Source: Candidatus Enterococcus myersii (GTDB lineage Bacteria; Bacillota; Bacilli; Lactobacillales; Enterococcaceae). Taken from it: DNA of 64,000 bases. This document shows positions 1 to 8,844 of this stretch, piece after piece; the first letter of the stretch is position 1; every line of letters begins with the position of its first letter. The stretch spans positions 1-64,000 of the forward strand of contig NZ_JAFLVT010000008.1 in NCBI RefSeq assembly GCF_017316025.1. Reading direction: 5' to 3'. The notes under the pieces were generated by a model. The model was not told the DNA's origin and searched no databases. It saw only the letters and a program-made list of their open reading frames with translations. A program made the position numbers and the translations under genes.

Positions 1-15
1 CTCCTCTTGGGCGCG
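1..15 (+). tRNA. 3' end of a truncated tRNA gene, probably tRNA-Arg
   Basis: The first 15 bases are identical to the last 15 bases (T-arm 3' strand, acceptor strand and discriminator) of the complete tRNA-Arg at 180-253. The window therefore opens inside a tRNA of the same or a very similar identity. The anticodon lies outside the window, so the Arg assignment is inferred from the acceptor stem only. Confidence 0.7.
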
Positions 16-34
16 TAGTCTTTTTATTTTTTAT

Positions 35-108
35 CGGGAAGTAGCTCAGCTTGGTAGAGCACTTGGTTTGGGACCAAGGGGTCGCAGGTTCGAATCCTGT
101 CTTCCCGA
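35..108 (+). tRNA. tRNA-Pro (anticodon TGG)
   Basis: A 74-nt cloverleaf can be folded by eye. The acceptor stem pairs CGGGAAG with CTTCCCG and the discriminator is A. The anticodon stem CTTGG/CCAAG encloses loop TTTGGGA with anticodon TGG at 69-71, and a GGTTCGAATCC T-arm is present. CCA is not encoded. It is the middle member of a tRNA run that ends at 253. Confidence 0.95.
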
Positions 109-179
109 TTTTTTTATTTTAGGCTTTATTTCTAAATGAATTTAAGCTATAATGTTGTCAGACTTAATTTAATATTTAT

Positions 180-253
180 GCGCCCATAGCTCAACTGGAT
201 AGAGTGTTTGACTACGGATCAAAAGGTTAGGGGTTCGACTCCTCTTGGGCGCG
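180..253 (+). tRNA. tRNA-Arg (anticodon ACG)
   Basis: A 74-nt cloverleaf with acceptor stem GCGCCCA/TGGGCGC and discriminator G. The anticodon stem TTTGA/TCAAA holds loop CTACGGA with anticodon ACG at 214-216, which would be read as ICG after deamination. The T-arm is AGGGGTTCGACTCCTCT. CCA is not encoded. It is the last tRNA of the cluster and is followed at once by a terminator. Confidence 0.95.
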
Positions 254-257
254 TCTT

Positions 258-289
258 AACGAAATCATATTAAGGATTTCGTTTTTTTG
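258..289 (+). terminator. Rho-independent terminator of the tRNA cluster
   Basis: The inverted repeat ACGAAATC (259-266) and GATTTCGT (275-282), with an 8-nt loop, runs into seven T residues, five bases after the last tRNA. Confidence 0.9.
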
Positions 290-490
290 TATATCAAAAT
301 AGTTCTATCAAGGTCAAAATATTATTAGCTATGATAAAAAAATAATATGATTTTGTTTAAAAAATAGACAAGCTAGTAAATTATTTAGTGAATTGTAAGA
401 AAAAATAGTATGTGATTAGCTCAAATTAATGTATGAATATTCATTGTGTTAGATTTTTTACTTTTGTGAAAGTTGCGGTAAAATAGAGAA

Positions 491-600
491 GTAACTTTTA
501 TTTCCTATAAAAAAGTTACGAAGCAGTTCGTGTGTACGTGTTTTACTTTTTCTTCCGCTAATTCTTAAAGGAATGTTGTGATTCAGTCATGTTCCTTTAA
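491..600. repeat. Two inverted repeats in the gap before ctsR
   Basis: The 370-bp gap between the tRNA terminator and ctsR holds two perfect 9-bp inverted repeats: GTAACTTTT (491-499) with AAAAGTTAC (511-519), and TTAAAGGAA (565-573) with TTCCTTTAA (592-600). Neither has a T-run directly behind it, so they are not clear terminators. A lone CtsR-like heptad (GGTCAAA) lies at 312-318. I see no gene here. Confidence 0.5.
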
Positions 601-618
601 TTATCCAGCTAAGTTGGG

Positions 619-644
619 TATAATTAAGGTCAGAATTAGTCAAG
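619..644 (+). promoter_or_regulatory. ctsR-clpC promoter -10 with overlapping CtsR-like operator
   Basis: A consensus -10 TATAAT sits at 619-624; no strong -35 is visible. Just downstream, GGTCAGA-ATT-AGTCAAG (628-644) matches the known CtsR box RGTCAAA-NAN-RGTCAAA with one mismatch in each heptad and one in the spacer. The position fits autorepression of ctsR-clpC, released by heat or protein stress. A GGGAGGG ribosome site follows at 644-650. Confidence 0.65.
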
Positions 645-660
645 GGAGGGAAATCGCATT

Positions 661-1128
661 ATGAGTCGTCACAACACTTCTGATTTAATTGAAGCTTATT
701 TGAAAAAAATTTTGGAAGATAGCGAAATGATTGAAATCCGTCGCACCGAGATGGCTGATTTATTCAACTGTGTACCATCCCAAATTAATTATGTCATTAA
801 TACGCGTTTCACAATTCAACGGGGCTATGTTGTTGAAAGTAAGCGCGGTGGCGGTGGCTATATTAGAATTGAAAAAATCAAAATTTCTGACAATCATCGC
901 TTTTTAGAGCAAGTAGATCAACTTTTTGTCGATACACTAGGTGAAAAAGATGCTTTAGCCATTATTCAAAAGCTATACGAAGAAGATATTTTAACCAAAA
1001 CAGAAGGTAATTTAATTTTAGCGGCTTTGGCTAAAAGTACGCTGGGACGTTTTAAAAATGAAAATGAAATTCGAGCTGGCATGTTACATGCAGTGCTAGA
1101 GCGATTAAGTTATGAGGATAGGAAGTGA
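661..1128 (+). CDS. ctsR: CtsR, repressor of class III stress genes
   Basis: A 155-aa protein of the normal CtsR length. CtsR is a dimeric winged-helix repressor that shuts off clp genes until heat or thiol stress inactivates it. The N-terminal half holds the DNA-binding part, with the glycine-rich wing KRGGGGYIRI at about residues 60-69; the C-terminal half is the conserved CtsR_C domain. It starts at an ATG 10 bases behind GGGAGGG. It overlaps clpC directly with no mcsA/mcsB between, as in lactobacilli and enterococci, so regulation through McsB arginine phosphorylation is not expected from this locus. Confidence 0.97.
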   Translation: MSRHNTSDLIEAYLKKILEDSEMIEIRRTEMADLFNCVPSQINYVINTRFTIQRGYVVESKRGGGGYIRIEKIKISDNHRFLEQVDQLFVDTLGEKDALAIIQKLYEEDILTKTEGNLILAALAKSTLGRFKNENEIRAGMLHAVLERLSYEDRK

Positions 1129-1133
1129 GTCAG

Positions 1134-3632
1134 ATGGATGAATTATTTACAGAAAAAGCCAAGGCGGTCTTGACGATTGCTCAAGAAGAAGCAAAAACTT
1201 TCAAACATCAGTCAGTCGGTTCAGAACATCTACTGTTGGCTTTGATTATTGAACAAGATGGTATTGCTGGAAAAGTTTTACGGGAAATGAGCGTTACTGA
1301 AACAGATGTTAGAGAAGAAATTGAGCATTTAACTGGCTATGGCACGATGAAATCTTATCCGGCTGGAGTTTACTTACCGTATTCACCACGAGCAAAACAA
1401 ATTTTTGCCTATGCAGGTGACGAAGCAAAACGCTTAGGCGCTCCGAATATTGGTACAGAGCACTTACTACTGGGACTTTTACGCGATGATGAAATTCTTG
1501 CTTCTCGCATCATGGTCAACCTTGGTTTGAGCTTAGCTAGAATGCGCCAACTTTTGAAAAAGAAAATGGGCGTAAGTGAAAGCAAGGCACCCAATAACGG
1601 GTTAGGAGGACGCCGCAGACAAGCGCCTCAGGGTACAAAAGGCATGCAGCAAGGTACGCCGACGCTAGACGGCTTAGCTCGGGATTTAACGAAGCTTGCC
1701 AGAGAAAACCGCCTCGATCCCGTGGTAGGCCGCAGTAAAGAAGTAAAACGTCTGATTCAAATCCTCTCGCGCAGAACGAAAAATAATCCTGTTTTAGTGG
1801 GTGAACCTGGTGTTGGTAAAACAGCTATTGCAGAAGGTTTAGCGCAACAGATTGTACGGGGCGAAGTTCCGGAAGATATGCAGCAAAAACGTTTGATGAT
1901 GCTGGATATGGGTTCTCTTGTAGCGGGTACGAAATATCGTGGTGAATTTGAAGACCGGATGAAAAAAATCATTGATGAAATTTATCATGACGGGCAAATT
2001 ATCTTATTCATCGACGAGCTGCATACTTTGATTGGTGCCGGCGGAGCTGAAGGGGCCATTGATGCTTCCAATATTTTGAAACCGGCTTTAGCTCGTGGCG
2101 AGTTACAAACAATTGGTGCCACCACGCTAGATGAATATCAAAAGTATATTGAAAAAGATTCTGCATTGGAACGTCGTTTTGCTCGTGTGCAAGTCGATGA
2201 GCCAACGCCAGAAGAGGCCGAAGAGATCTTAAGAGGCTTGCGTCCTCGTTACGAAGAACATCATGGTGTTGAAATCTCTGATGAAGCATTACATGCGGCT
2301 GTCCAGTTGTCTGTTCGCTATATCAATTCGCGGCAGTTACCAGATAAGGCAATTGATTTAATGGATGAGTCTTCAGCAAAAGTGCGTTTGGATAAAGCAG
2401 ATGAACCTTCTGAAATTATCGGTTTGCAAGAAGACATTGCAAATCTGATGAGTGAAAAAGAAGAAGCAATTCAAAATCAAAACTTTGAAGCGGCAGCTCG
2501 TTTACGCCAAAAAGAGAAAAAGTTAAGTCAACGTTTGGCAGAATTAGCCTTTGCGGAAACAAAAGAAGCCTCTGGTTTTGCTGACCGTGTGACAGCAGAA
2601 GATGTCGCAACTGTCGTTTCTCAGTGGACAGGTGTACCGTTGCAACAAATGGAGAAAAAAGAAAGCGAACGCCTCCTAGATTTAGAAAAAATTCTCCATC
2701 AACGGGTAGTGGGCCAAGAAGAAGCAGTTAAAGCTGTCGCACGTTCGATTCGTCGTGCTAGAAGTGGCTTGAAAGATCCAAATCGTCCAATTGGTTCCTT
2801 CATGTTTTTAGGACCAACTGGTGTTGGGAAAACCGAATTGGCCAAAACGCTAGCAGAAGCGATGTTTGGCAGTGAAGATGCACTGATTCGCGTGGATATG
2901 TCAGAATTTATGGAAAAATACAGTACGAGCCGTCTGATTGGTTCTCCTCCAGGTTATGTCGGGTATGACGAAGGTGGACAATTAACAGAGAAGGTTCGTT
3001 CTAAACCATATTCTGTTATCTTGTTGGATGAAGTTGAAAAAGCGCATCCAGATGTCTTTAATATTTTGTTACAAGTATTAGACGATGGGCATTTGACCGA
3101 CTCAAAAGGACGTAAAGTTGATTTTCGTAATACGATTTTGATTATGACCTCCAATATTGGAGCTACGCAAATTCGTGAAGAAAAAAATGTTGGTTTTAAC
3201 GTAACGGATTTAACAAAAGATCATGGGGCTATGCAAAAACGTATTTTAGAAGAATTGAAAAAAGCTTTCCGCCCTGAATTTTTAAACCGAATTGATGAAA
3301 CAGTTGTCTTCCGTTCATTAGGAGAAGCTGAAATTCAACAAATCGTGAAAATCATGAGTAAATCCATTATAAAACGCTTGGCCGAACAAGATATTCAATT
3401 GAAAATCACACCTGCTGCCAATGAAGTTATCGGTAAAGCTGGTTTTGATCCAGAATATGGCGCTCGTCCAATCAGAAGAGCACTGCAAAAAGAAGTGGAA
3501 GATCGTTTATCTGAAGCGTTATTATCTGGCCAAATTCATTTGGGGGATAATGTTACAATCGGTGCTAAAAAAGGGAAAATCACCTTAACAGTAAAAGAAC
3601 CTACTGAAGGGAAAAAATTGCAAAACGTTTAA
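1134..3632 (+). CDS. clpC: ClpC, AAA+ unfoldase of the Clp protease
   Basis: ClpC (832 aa) unfolds protein substrates and feeds them to the ClpP peptidase. In order: two N-terminal Clp_N repeats (about 1-145), AAA domain 1 with Walker A GEPGVGKT (about 223) and Walker B ILFIDE, a UVR-type coiled middle domain (about 420-470), AAA domain 2 with Walker A GPTGVGKT (560), and the C-terminal D2-small domain. A GTG at 1125 could add three residues, but the ATG at 1134 is better spaced from AGGA at 1120-1123 and gives the usual MDELF start. It is translated in overlap with the end of ctsR and is expected to be under CtsR control. Confidence 0.97.
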   Translation: MDELFTEKAKAVLTIAQEEAKTFKHQSVGSEHLLLALIIEQDGIAGKVLREMSVTETDVREEIEHLTGYGTMKSYPAGVYLPYSPRAKQIFAYAGDEAKRLGAPNIGTEHLLLGLLRDDEILASRIMVNLGLSLARMRQLLKKKMGVSESKAPNNGLGGRRRQAPQGTKGMQQGTPTLDGLARDLTKLARENRLDPVVGRSKEVKRLIQILSRRTKNNPVLVGEPGVGKTAIAEGLAQQIVRGEVPEDMQQKRLMMLDMGSLVAGTKYRGEFEDRMKKIIDEIYHDGQIILFIDELHTLIGAGGAEGAIDASNILKPALARGELQTIGATTLDEYQKYIEKDSALERRFARVQVDEPTPEEAEEILRGLRPRYEEHHGVEISDEALHAAVQLSVRYINSRQLPDKAIDLMDESSAKVRLDKADEPSEIIGLQEDIANLMSEKEEAIQNQNFEAAARLRQKEKKLSQRLAELAFAETKEASGFADRVTAEDVATVVSQWTGVPLQQMEKKESERLLDLEKILHQRVVGQEEAVKAVARSIRRARSGLKDPNRPIGSFMFLGPTGVGKTELAKTLAEAMFGSEDALIRVDMSEFMEKYSTSRLIGSPPGYVGYDEGGQLTEKVRSKPYSVILLDEVEKAHPDVFNILLQVLDDGHLTDSKGRKVDFRNTILIMTSNIGATQIREEKNVGFNVTDLTKDHGAMQKRILEELKKAFRPEFLNRIDETVVFRSLGEAEIQQIVKIMSKSIIKRLAEQDIQLKITPAANEVIGKAGFDPEYGARPIRRALQKEVEDRLSEALLSGQIHLGDNVTIGAKKGKITLTVKEPTEGKKLQNV

Positions 3633-3640
3633 AAATGCAG

Positions 3641-3680
3641 CCTCCAAATGTTAGTAATTTTCTAACATTTGGGGGTTTTT
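3641..3680 (+). terminator. Terminator of ctsR-clpC
   Basis: A 14-bp stem, CCTCCAAATGTTAG (3641-3654) with CTAACATTTGGGGG (3662-3675), has a 7-nt loop and is followed by TTTTT. It starts eight bases after the clpC stop. Confidence 0.93.
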
Positions 3681-3887
3681 GTGTTCAGTTCTCTTTTAAC
3701 GATTTTTTAGTAAAGTTTTGTTTTATCCATTTTACTTTCAGGGGATAAATTACCAGACTTATTAGCGTTTTGTTGTATTTTTAAAATCCAATCAGGGAAT
3801 CTTCTAAAAATAGTAGGATTTTTGATTGCTACTTCTAAAATTCCACACCCTGTGATAAGATAATTGAGTTATCAAAGGGGGAAGAAG

Positions 3888-4811
3888 ATGATTGAATTAA
3901 TCACAACGGTAGCCTCTGTTGACCAAGCCAAAAAATTACTAGCAGCTGGTGTGGACACCATCTACTTTGGGGAAGAAACGTTTGGTTTGCGGTTACCTTA
4001 TTCATTTTCACGCAAAGAACAAAGGCAATTAGTAAATTTAGCCCATGCTGCCGGGAAAAAAGCAGCAATTGCCGTCAATGGCATTATGCATCCGGAAAAA
4101 ATGAAGTTAGTACCGGAGTATTTAGCTTTTGTAAAAGAAAGTGGTGCCAATCAAATTGTGGTGGGAGATCCTGGTGTCGTCTATGTGATGACGCAAAATG
4201 AAAACTTGGCGACGCCTTTTATATATGATGGGGAAACCTTAGTGACCAGTGCGCGTCAAATTAATTTTTGGAGTAAAAAAGGTGCTGTTGGGGCTGTTTT
4301 AGCCAGAGAAGTACCTTTTGCGGAAATGGTAGAAATGGCGCCACAATTAGCGGTACCGGCGGAAGTTTTAGTTTACGGTGCAACCTGTATCCATCAATCA
4401 AAACGGCCACTTTTACAAAATTATTATAATTATACGCAGCAAGATGAGCGTACAAGTCGTGAACGCGATTTGTTCTTATCGGAACCAAAAAAACCTGAAA
4501 CCCATTACTCAATCTTTGAAGATAGTCATGGGACGCATATTTTTGCTGATAATGATTTGGATTTGATGAAAGAAGTAGGACAGTTGGCCCAAACTGGTTT
4601 TACAACGTGGAAACTGGATGGATTGTTTACCGATGAAGCCAATTTTGTTGCCATTGCCGAATTATTTGTGGCCGCTAAGGCAGCCATCTTAGCTGGGACG
4701 TGGGACGAAGCACAAGCTGCAGCATTAGATGAAAAACTGCAGACCTTGCATCCTGAAAAGCGCGGATTAGACACTGGTTTTTATTATTTAGATCCAAAAG
4801 CGATTCGCTAA
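3888..4811 (+). CDS. trhP1: U32 family protein, probable tRNA hydroxylation protein TrhP1
   Basis: 307 aa, a single-domain U32 'peptidase'-fold protein beginning MIELITTV. Its length and its pairing with a longer U32 protein match Bacillus YrrN/YrrO (TrhP1/TrhP2), which act with prephenate to form 5-hydroxyuridine at position 34 of tRNAs. Visible are the alpha/beta barrel start (AGVDTIYFGEE), a GDPGV motif and the family cysteine in VYGATCIHQS. The ATG at 3888 follows AAGGGGGAAG; an upstream TTG at 3864 is in frame but lacks a ribosome site. The specific tRNA role is inferred from family and pairing. Confidence 0.85.
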   Translation: MIELITTVASVDQAKKLLAAGVDTIYFGEETFGLRLPYSFSRKEQRQLVNLAHAAGKKAAIAVNGIMHPEKMKLVPEYLAFVKESGANQIVVGDPGVVYVMTQNENLATPFIYDGETLVTSARQINFWSKKGAVGAVLAREVPFAEMVEMAPQLAVPAEVLVYGATCIHQSKRPLLQNYYNYTQQDERTSRERDLFLSEPKKPETHYSIFEDSHGTHIFADNDLDLMKEVGQLAQTGFTTWKLDGLFTDEANFVAIAELFVAAKAAILAGTWDEAQAAALDEKLQTLHPEKRGLDTGFYYLDPKAIR

Positions 4812-4945
4812 AAAGCAAGCGAAACTATTTACGATAAATGAAGTAAAAAAGGCCAGAAAGTTCAACAATAAGTAAAACTAGTGATAAGCAAAATGCGTTT
4901 ACACTATTTTTGCCTAATTGCTCACTTTCTAAGCGAACCTTTTTC

Positions 4946-5079
4946 ACATCTAAAGAAATCGAGTTGTCAAAAGTCCTGCCAACTGGGTATTAAGCCACCC
5001 AACGTGCATGCCAAAAGGCGGCATACAATTGGTTTTACTTAATACCAGTTGGCAATTCGGATGTTGACAACATCTAAAG
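4946..5079. repeat. Nested inverted-repeat element bounded by 10-bp direct repeats
   Basis: Between the two U32 genes lies a strong palindrome. The main arms are 4977-4994 and 5038-5054 (17 bp paired, one bulged G). An outer arm pairs GTTGTCAA (4963-4970) with TTGACAAC (5064-5071), and an inner arm pairs ATGCC with GGCAT. The direct repeat ACATCTAAAG occurs at 4946-4955 and 5070-5079, like a target-site duplication. No T-run follows, so it is not a standard terminator. It could be a miniature mobile element or a structured leader of trhP2. Confidence 0.6.
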
Positions 5080-5097
5080 CAGGAGTGACAAAAAGAC

Positions 5098-6342
5098 ATG
5101 ACAAAGAGAGTCTTGAAGCGGCCGGAGGTTTTGGCTCCGGCGGGAACTTTGGAAAAATTGAAAACGGCGATTCATTATGGCGCCGATGCTGTTTATATTG
5201 GCGGGAACGCGTATGGTTTGCGAAGCCGCGCGGGGAATTTTAGTTATGAAGAAATGGCAGAAGGTGTAGCTTTTGCTAAAGAACACAATGCCAAAGTATA
5301 CGTAGCGGCCAATATGGTTACCCATGAAGGGAATCAAGAAGGTGCGGGAGAATTTTTCCGCGAGTTGCGGGATGTCGGAATTAGTGCGGTGATTGTATCT
5401 GATCCGGCATTGATTGAAATTTGTGCAACAGAAGCGCCGGGTCTTCCGATTCACCTTTCAACGCAAGCCTCTGCCACAAATTTTGAGACATTGGAATTTT
5501 GGAAAAATGAAGGCTTAGAGCGGGTCGTTTTAGCACGGGAAGTTTCAATGGCAGAAGTTGCTGAAATTCGCAAAAATACTGAAATTGAGATTGAAGCCTT
5601 TATTCACGGGGCAATGTGTATTTCATATTCAGGCCGGTGTACATTATCGAACCATATGTCCATGCGGGATGCCAATCGCGGCGGCTGTTCACAATCTTGT
5701 CGCTGGAAATATGAATTATACGATATGCCCTTTGGTACAGAGCAACACCGCAGTTTAACGGATAAAGGAAATGTAAATGAAGAATTTTCCATGAGTGCTG
5801 TCGATATGACGATGATTGAGCACATTCCAGATTTAATTGAAAACGGCGTGGATAGTTTAAAAATTGAAGGGCGCATGAAATCTATTCACTATGTTTCCAC
5901 CGTTTCAAACGTGTACAAAGCGGCGGTGGACAGCTATATTGCAGATCCAGAAAATTATGTTTGCAAACAAGAGTGGATCGACGAACTATGGAAAGTGGCA
6001 CAACGAGAGCTTGCAACGGGTTTTTATTACCATACACCAACGGAAAATGAACAGCTCTTTGGCCCAAGACGTAAAATTCCGCAATATCAGTTTGTCGGCG
6101 AAGTCATGGCCTATGATCCTACAACAAAAATTGCTACGATTCGCCAACGAAATCACTTTTCTGTCGGAGATGAAATTGAATTTTATTCACCAGGCTTTAA
6201 ACATTTTGAACAATCAGTGGCTTGTATGAAAAATGATGAAGGGGAAATGATCGACCGGGCCCCAAATCCGATGATGATTTTAACGATGCCTGTTGCCCAA
6301 GCTGTTGCGGTGGGGGATATGATTCGTAAGAAGAAGGATTAG
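5098..6342 (+). CDS. trhP2: U32 family protein, probable tRNA hydroxylation protein TrhP2
   Basis: 414 aa, close to Bacillus YrrO (TrhP2). The U32 core begins RPEVLAPAGTLEKLKTAIHYGADAVY, and the family signature (consensus E-x-F-x-H-G-A-x-C) is read as EAFIHGAMCISYSGRC at about residues 164-179. Further cysteines follow in the GGCSQSC segment, consistent with the Cys-rich, probably iron-sulphur site of this family. The C-terminal 80 residues form the extra beta domain seen in the longer paralogue. With the preceding gene it is expected to install 5-hydroxyuridine in the wobble position of tRNAs. The ribosome site AGGAG lies 12 bases upstream and is partly set by the neighbouring inverted-repeat element. 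Confidence 0.88.
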   Translation: MTKRVLKRPEVLAPAGTLEKLKTAIHYGADAVYIGGNAYGLRSRAGNFSYEEMAEGVAFAKEHNAKVYVAANMVTHEGNQEGAGEFFRELRDVGISAVIVSDPALIEICATEAPGLPIHLSTQASATNFETLEFWKNEGLERVVLAREVSMAEVAEIRKNTEIEIEAFIHGAMCISYSGRCTLSNHMSMRDANRGGCSQSCRWKYELYDMPFGTEQHRSLTDKGNVNEEFSMSAVDMTMIEHIPDLIENGVDSLKIEGRMKSIHYVSTVSNVYKAAVDSYIADPENYVCKQEWIDELWKVAQRELATGFYYHTPTENEQLFGPRRKIPQYQFVGEVMAYDPTTKIATIRQRNHFSVGDEIEFYSPGFKHFEQSVACMKNDEGEMIDRAPNPMMILTMPVAQAVAVGDMIRKKKD

Positions 6343-6369
6343 GAAATAGGATAAAAGACAAGGCAGGTT

Positions 6370-6431
6370 ATTTTGCTTGGCGGGAAAAATATCAGAAGCT
6401 TGACTTTGGTGTATTTTCCGCAAAGCAAAAT
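6370..6431. repeat. Long imperfect hairpin downstream of trhP2
   Basis: An arm of about 20 bp at 6370-6392 (ATTTTGCTTGGCGGG...) pairs with 6411-6431 (...CCGCAAAGCAAAAT). The short loop contains its own TCAGAAGCTTGA palindrome. There is no T-run. It lies between trhP2 and the bidirectional terminator. Confidence 0.5.
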
Positions 6432-6467
6432 TTCAGCTTATTGTGAATAAAACTAGTTCAACAATAG

Positions 6468-6562
6468 AAAAACTCCAGTCTAAATGGATGACTGTCACTA
6501 AGGTAGCTTTGATTGCTAACCTAAATGAGATAGCCGACCATGAATTAGACAGGAGTTTTTTT
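6468..6562. terminator. Large bidirectional terminator between convergent genes
   Basis: The outer stem AAAAACTCCAGTCTAA (6468-6483) pairs with TTAGACAGGAGTTTTT (6545-6560), and a T-run follows on plus and an A-run on the other side, so it can serve both trhP2 (plus) and the VOC gene (minus). The 61-nt loop is itself structured (ATGG...CCAT and AGGTAGC...GCTAACCT), unusually large for a plain terminator. Confidence 0.75.
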
Positions 6563-6603
6563 GTTCAATAGATTGGGTGCAGGTTAATTTGTTGCGACTT
6601 TAT

Positions 6604-6990
6604 TTATTCATGCAATTCCAGCGGCAAGCCGTCAGGATCAAAGAAGAAAGTCATTTTTTCGTTTGTGAACGTGTCCCGCCGAATTTCTTCACATCTTACC
6701 CCCTGTTCTTTTAAGTAGGCGACTTCGGCTTCAATATTGGTAGTTTTGAAGGCTAAGTGGCGTAGTCCACAAGCCTCAGGAAAACTTGGTCGTTTGGGCG
6801 GATGAGTTGGGGCAAAGATTTCCAGTTGGCAATTATCTAATTGCAAATCGAGTTTCGTATCATTTTTTTCGGGCCGATAATGTTCTCTAATGATCGGTAG
6901 TCCCAGAATGTCCACATAAAAGTGTTTGGCGCTAGCGAGGTTGGAAACGATAATGGCAACATGATGAATTTGGGTAAATTTTAGCGGCAT
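6604..6990 (-). CDS. VOC family (glyoxalase-like) protein
   Basis: 128 aa, one vicinal-oxygen-chelate unit made of two beta-alpha-beta-beta-beta modules. Candidate metal ligands are the His in IHHVAI near the N-terminus, His in RHLAFK mid-protein, and Glu in LELHE at the very end. The family includes glyoxalase I, dioxygenases and resistance proteins; the substrate cannot be told from sequence. The ATG sits behind AAAGGAG. It is a single gene convergent with trhP2, and faces away from glutathione reductase. Confidence 0.85.
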   Translation of the reverse strand: MPLKFTQIHHVAIIVSNLASAKHFYVDILGLPIIREHYRPEKNDTKLDLQLDNCQLEIFAPTHPPKRPSFPEACGLRHLAFKTTNIEAEVAYLKEQGVRCEEIRRDTFTNEKMTFFFDPDGLPLELHE

Positions 6991-7146
6991 GATTTTGCTC
7001 CTTTATACGAAAATAACTATTACGCAAAAATTACTGGTTATATCCACGTAATCTTTAAGTAAGTTTAGCCTATAAACAGCCTACTAGCTTATCATTTTTC
7101 TTTCAAGTACAATACAGGTATTGGAAAAATTATGGGAATCCTAGTG

Positions 7147-7254
7147 TGTCTGAAAATGTAGTAGGCTTCAGATTTTAGCAAATTTTTTGAATGAAGACTA
7201 AAGGGTGACTGATAGGACAAAGGTCAAATTATCTGTCGTTGAAATTTTCAGACA
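7147..7254. repeat. 11-bp inverted repeat bracketing the gor upstream region
   Basis: TGTCTGAAAAT (7147-7157) and ATTTTCAGACA (7244-7254) are perfect inverted copies 86 bp apart, inside the 290-bp gap between the VOC gene and gor. They could be paired operator sites or the base of a long leader stem. No clear consensus promoter was found in the gap. Confidence 0.4.
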
Positions 7255-7283
7255 TATTCTAAAAGGATAAAGGGGAGAATTAC

Positions 7284-8633
7284 GTGAAAAGTTATGATTA
7301 CATTGTCATCGGTGGCGGTAGCGGCGGGATTGCATCGGCAAATAGAGCGGGGCTGCACGGACAAAAAGTTTTGCTAATTGAAGGCAAAGCTTTAGGCGGA
7401 ACGTGTGTAAATGTTGGTTGTGTACCGAAAAAAGTAATGTGGCAGGCTAGTGAAATGCTGGAAATGATTCGTCGCGATGCACCAAGTTACGGTATTACAG
7501 CAGATATCAAAGCGTTTGATTTTACAGAATTGGTGACGCGCCGAGAAAAATATATTTCCTTTTTACACGGGGCTTACCAAAGAGGTTTAGACAGTAATAA
7601 AGTTGATGTAGTAACGGGCTATGGAAAATTTGTCGACTCCCAGACGGTAGTGGTTGGCGATGAAAAATTTACAGCCCCTCATATTTTGATTGCGACTGGG
7701 GGAAGACCGAGCCATATGAATATCCCCGGGGGAGAATATGCAATGGATTCAGACGACTTTTTTGCCATGACGAAAAAGCCGGAGAGTATGCTGGTCTTGG
7801 GAGCAGGCTACATTGCAGCAGAGCTTTCTGGTATGGCACAACAAATGGGCATTAAAACCATGTGGGCTTATCGGCAAGGGCGTCCGTTACGAACTTTTGA
7901 TCCGATGTTAAGTGATAATTTAGTGGAAATGTACCAAGAAGCAGGCTTGTCTTTGTATCCTGAGTACGTTGCAACTGAAATTATTAAAAATGATGACGAT
8001 ACTTTTACAGTGACGTTTGAAAACGGGGCAAAGTTACAGGCTGAAAAAGTTCTCTTTGCCGGTGGACGTTTACCAAATACGCAAAATCTTGATTTAGAAA
8101 AAATCGGGGTGAAATTAGACCAGCGTGGGTTTATTGCGGTGGATGAATTCCAAAATACTTCGGTGCCGGGTGTTTATGCGGTAGGCGATATTATCGGGAA
8201 AGTTGATTTAACCCCAGTTGCAATTGCTGCCGGACGGCGTTTATCTGAGCGCTTATTTAATGGCAAAAAAGATCTGCATTTGGATTATGATCTGATTCCA
8301 ACGGTGATTTTCACCCATCCGCCGATTGCGACAATCGGGTTAACAGAAGAACAGACTTATGAAAAATATCAAGCTGAAAAAGTAAAAGTTTACCGTTCCC
8401 GCTTTACCCCGATGTATTTTGCCTTAAATGATTATCGGCAAAAATGCGAAATGAAATTGATTTGTGTGGGAGAAGAAGAACGAATCGTGGGCTTACACGC
8501 GATTGGTATCGGCGTGGATGAAATGTTACAAGGTTTTGCGGTTGCCATCAAAATGGGGGCCACAAAAGCAGATTTCGACAATACGGTTGCGATTCACCCA
8601 ACCGGTGCCGAGGAATTTGTCACAATGCGTTAA
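7284..8633 (+). CDS. gor: Glutathione-disulfide reductase
   Basis: 449 aa, the usual size for this flavoenzyme, which reduces oxidised glutathione with NADPH in the cytosol. The FAD-binding GGGSGG lies at about residues 10-15, the redox-active disulfide is CVNVGC (Cys41 and Cys46) within [13 protein letters not shown], the NADPH-binding [11 protein letters not shown] is near residue 172, and the active-site HPTGAEE is near the C-terminus (His438). The GTG start follows AAAGGGGAG. It is a monocistronic unit with its own terminator. Related enzymes with other low-molecular-weight thiols cannot be excluded, but the motif set is typical of Gor. Confidence 0.93.
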   Translation: MKSYDYIVIGGGSGGIASANRAGLHGQKVLLIEGKALGGTCVNVGCVPKKVMWQASEMLEMIRRDAPSYGITADIKAFDFTELVTRREKYISFLHGAYQRGLDSNKVDVVTGYGKFVDSQTVVVGDEKFTAPHILIATGGRPSHMNIPGGEYAMDSDDFFAMTKKPESMLVLGAGYIAAELSGMAQQMGIKTMWAYRQGRPLRTFDPMLSDNLVEMYQEAGLSLYPEYVATEIIKNDDDTFTVTFENGAKLQAEKVLFAGGRLPNTQNLDLEKIGVKLDQRGFIAVDEFQNTSVPGVYAVGDIIGKVDLTPVAIAAGRRLSERLFNGKKDLHLDYDLIPTVIFTHPPIATIGLTEEQTYEKYQAEKVKVYRSRFTPMYFALNDYRQKCEMKLICVGEEERIVGLHAIGIGVDEMLQGFAVAIKMGATKADFDNTVAIHPTGAEEFVTMR

Positions 8634-8636
8634 AAT

Positions 8637-8680
8637 AAAGTACGACCTTTTAAGCAAACTTAAAAGGTCGTACTTTTTTT
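8637..8680 (+). terminator. Terminator of gor
   Basis: A nearly perfect 17-bp stem (8637-8654 with 8659-8674; core GTACGACCTTTTAAG) has a CAAA loop and is followed by a run of seven T residues. Confidence 0.95.
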
Positions 8681-8844
8681 AGTGCTGATCATAAATTTTT
8701 TGAAAAATTTGAGGGTGAAAAAGAGAATTGTCCTCTCGTTTTAAAAAGAAATTCGCTTGGAGAACAAAGCGAAATTTTGGAAGCACCAAGTAATAACACG
8801 CAACATCAAGGCTATAAGCGTTGTGTTTTCTAGTCATTCCCTAA

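Noticed and set aside
312-318. Second CtsR site at GGTCAAA
   Set aside because: Only one heptad is present and it lies over 300 bp from the ctsR start.
2008-2289. Minus-strand open frames inside clpC, rpoB, rpoC and other genes
   Set aside because: They lie opposite conserved protein-coding genes, lack ribosome sites, and their translations have no recognisable features.
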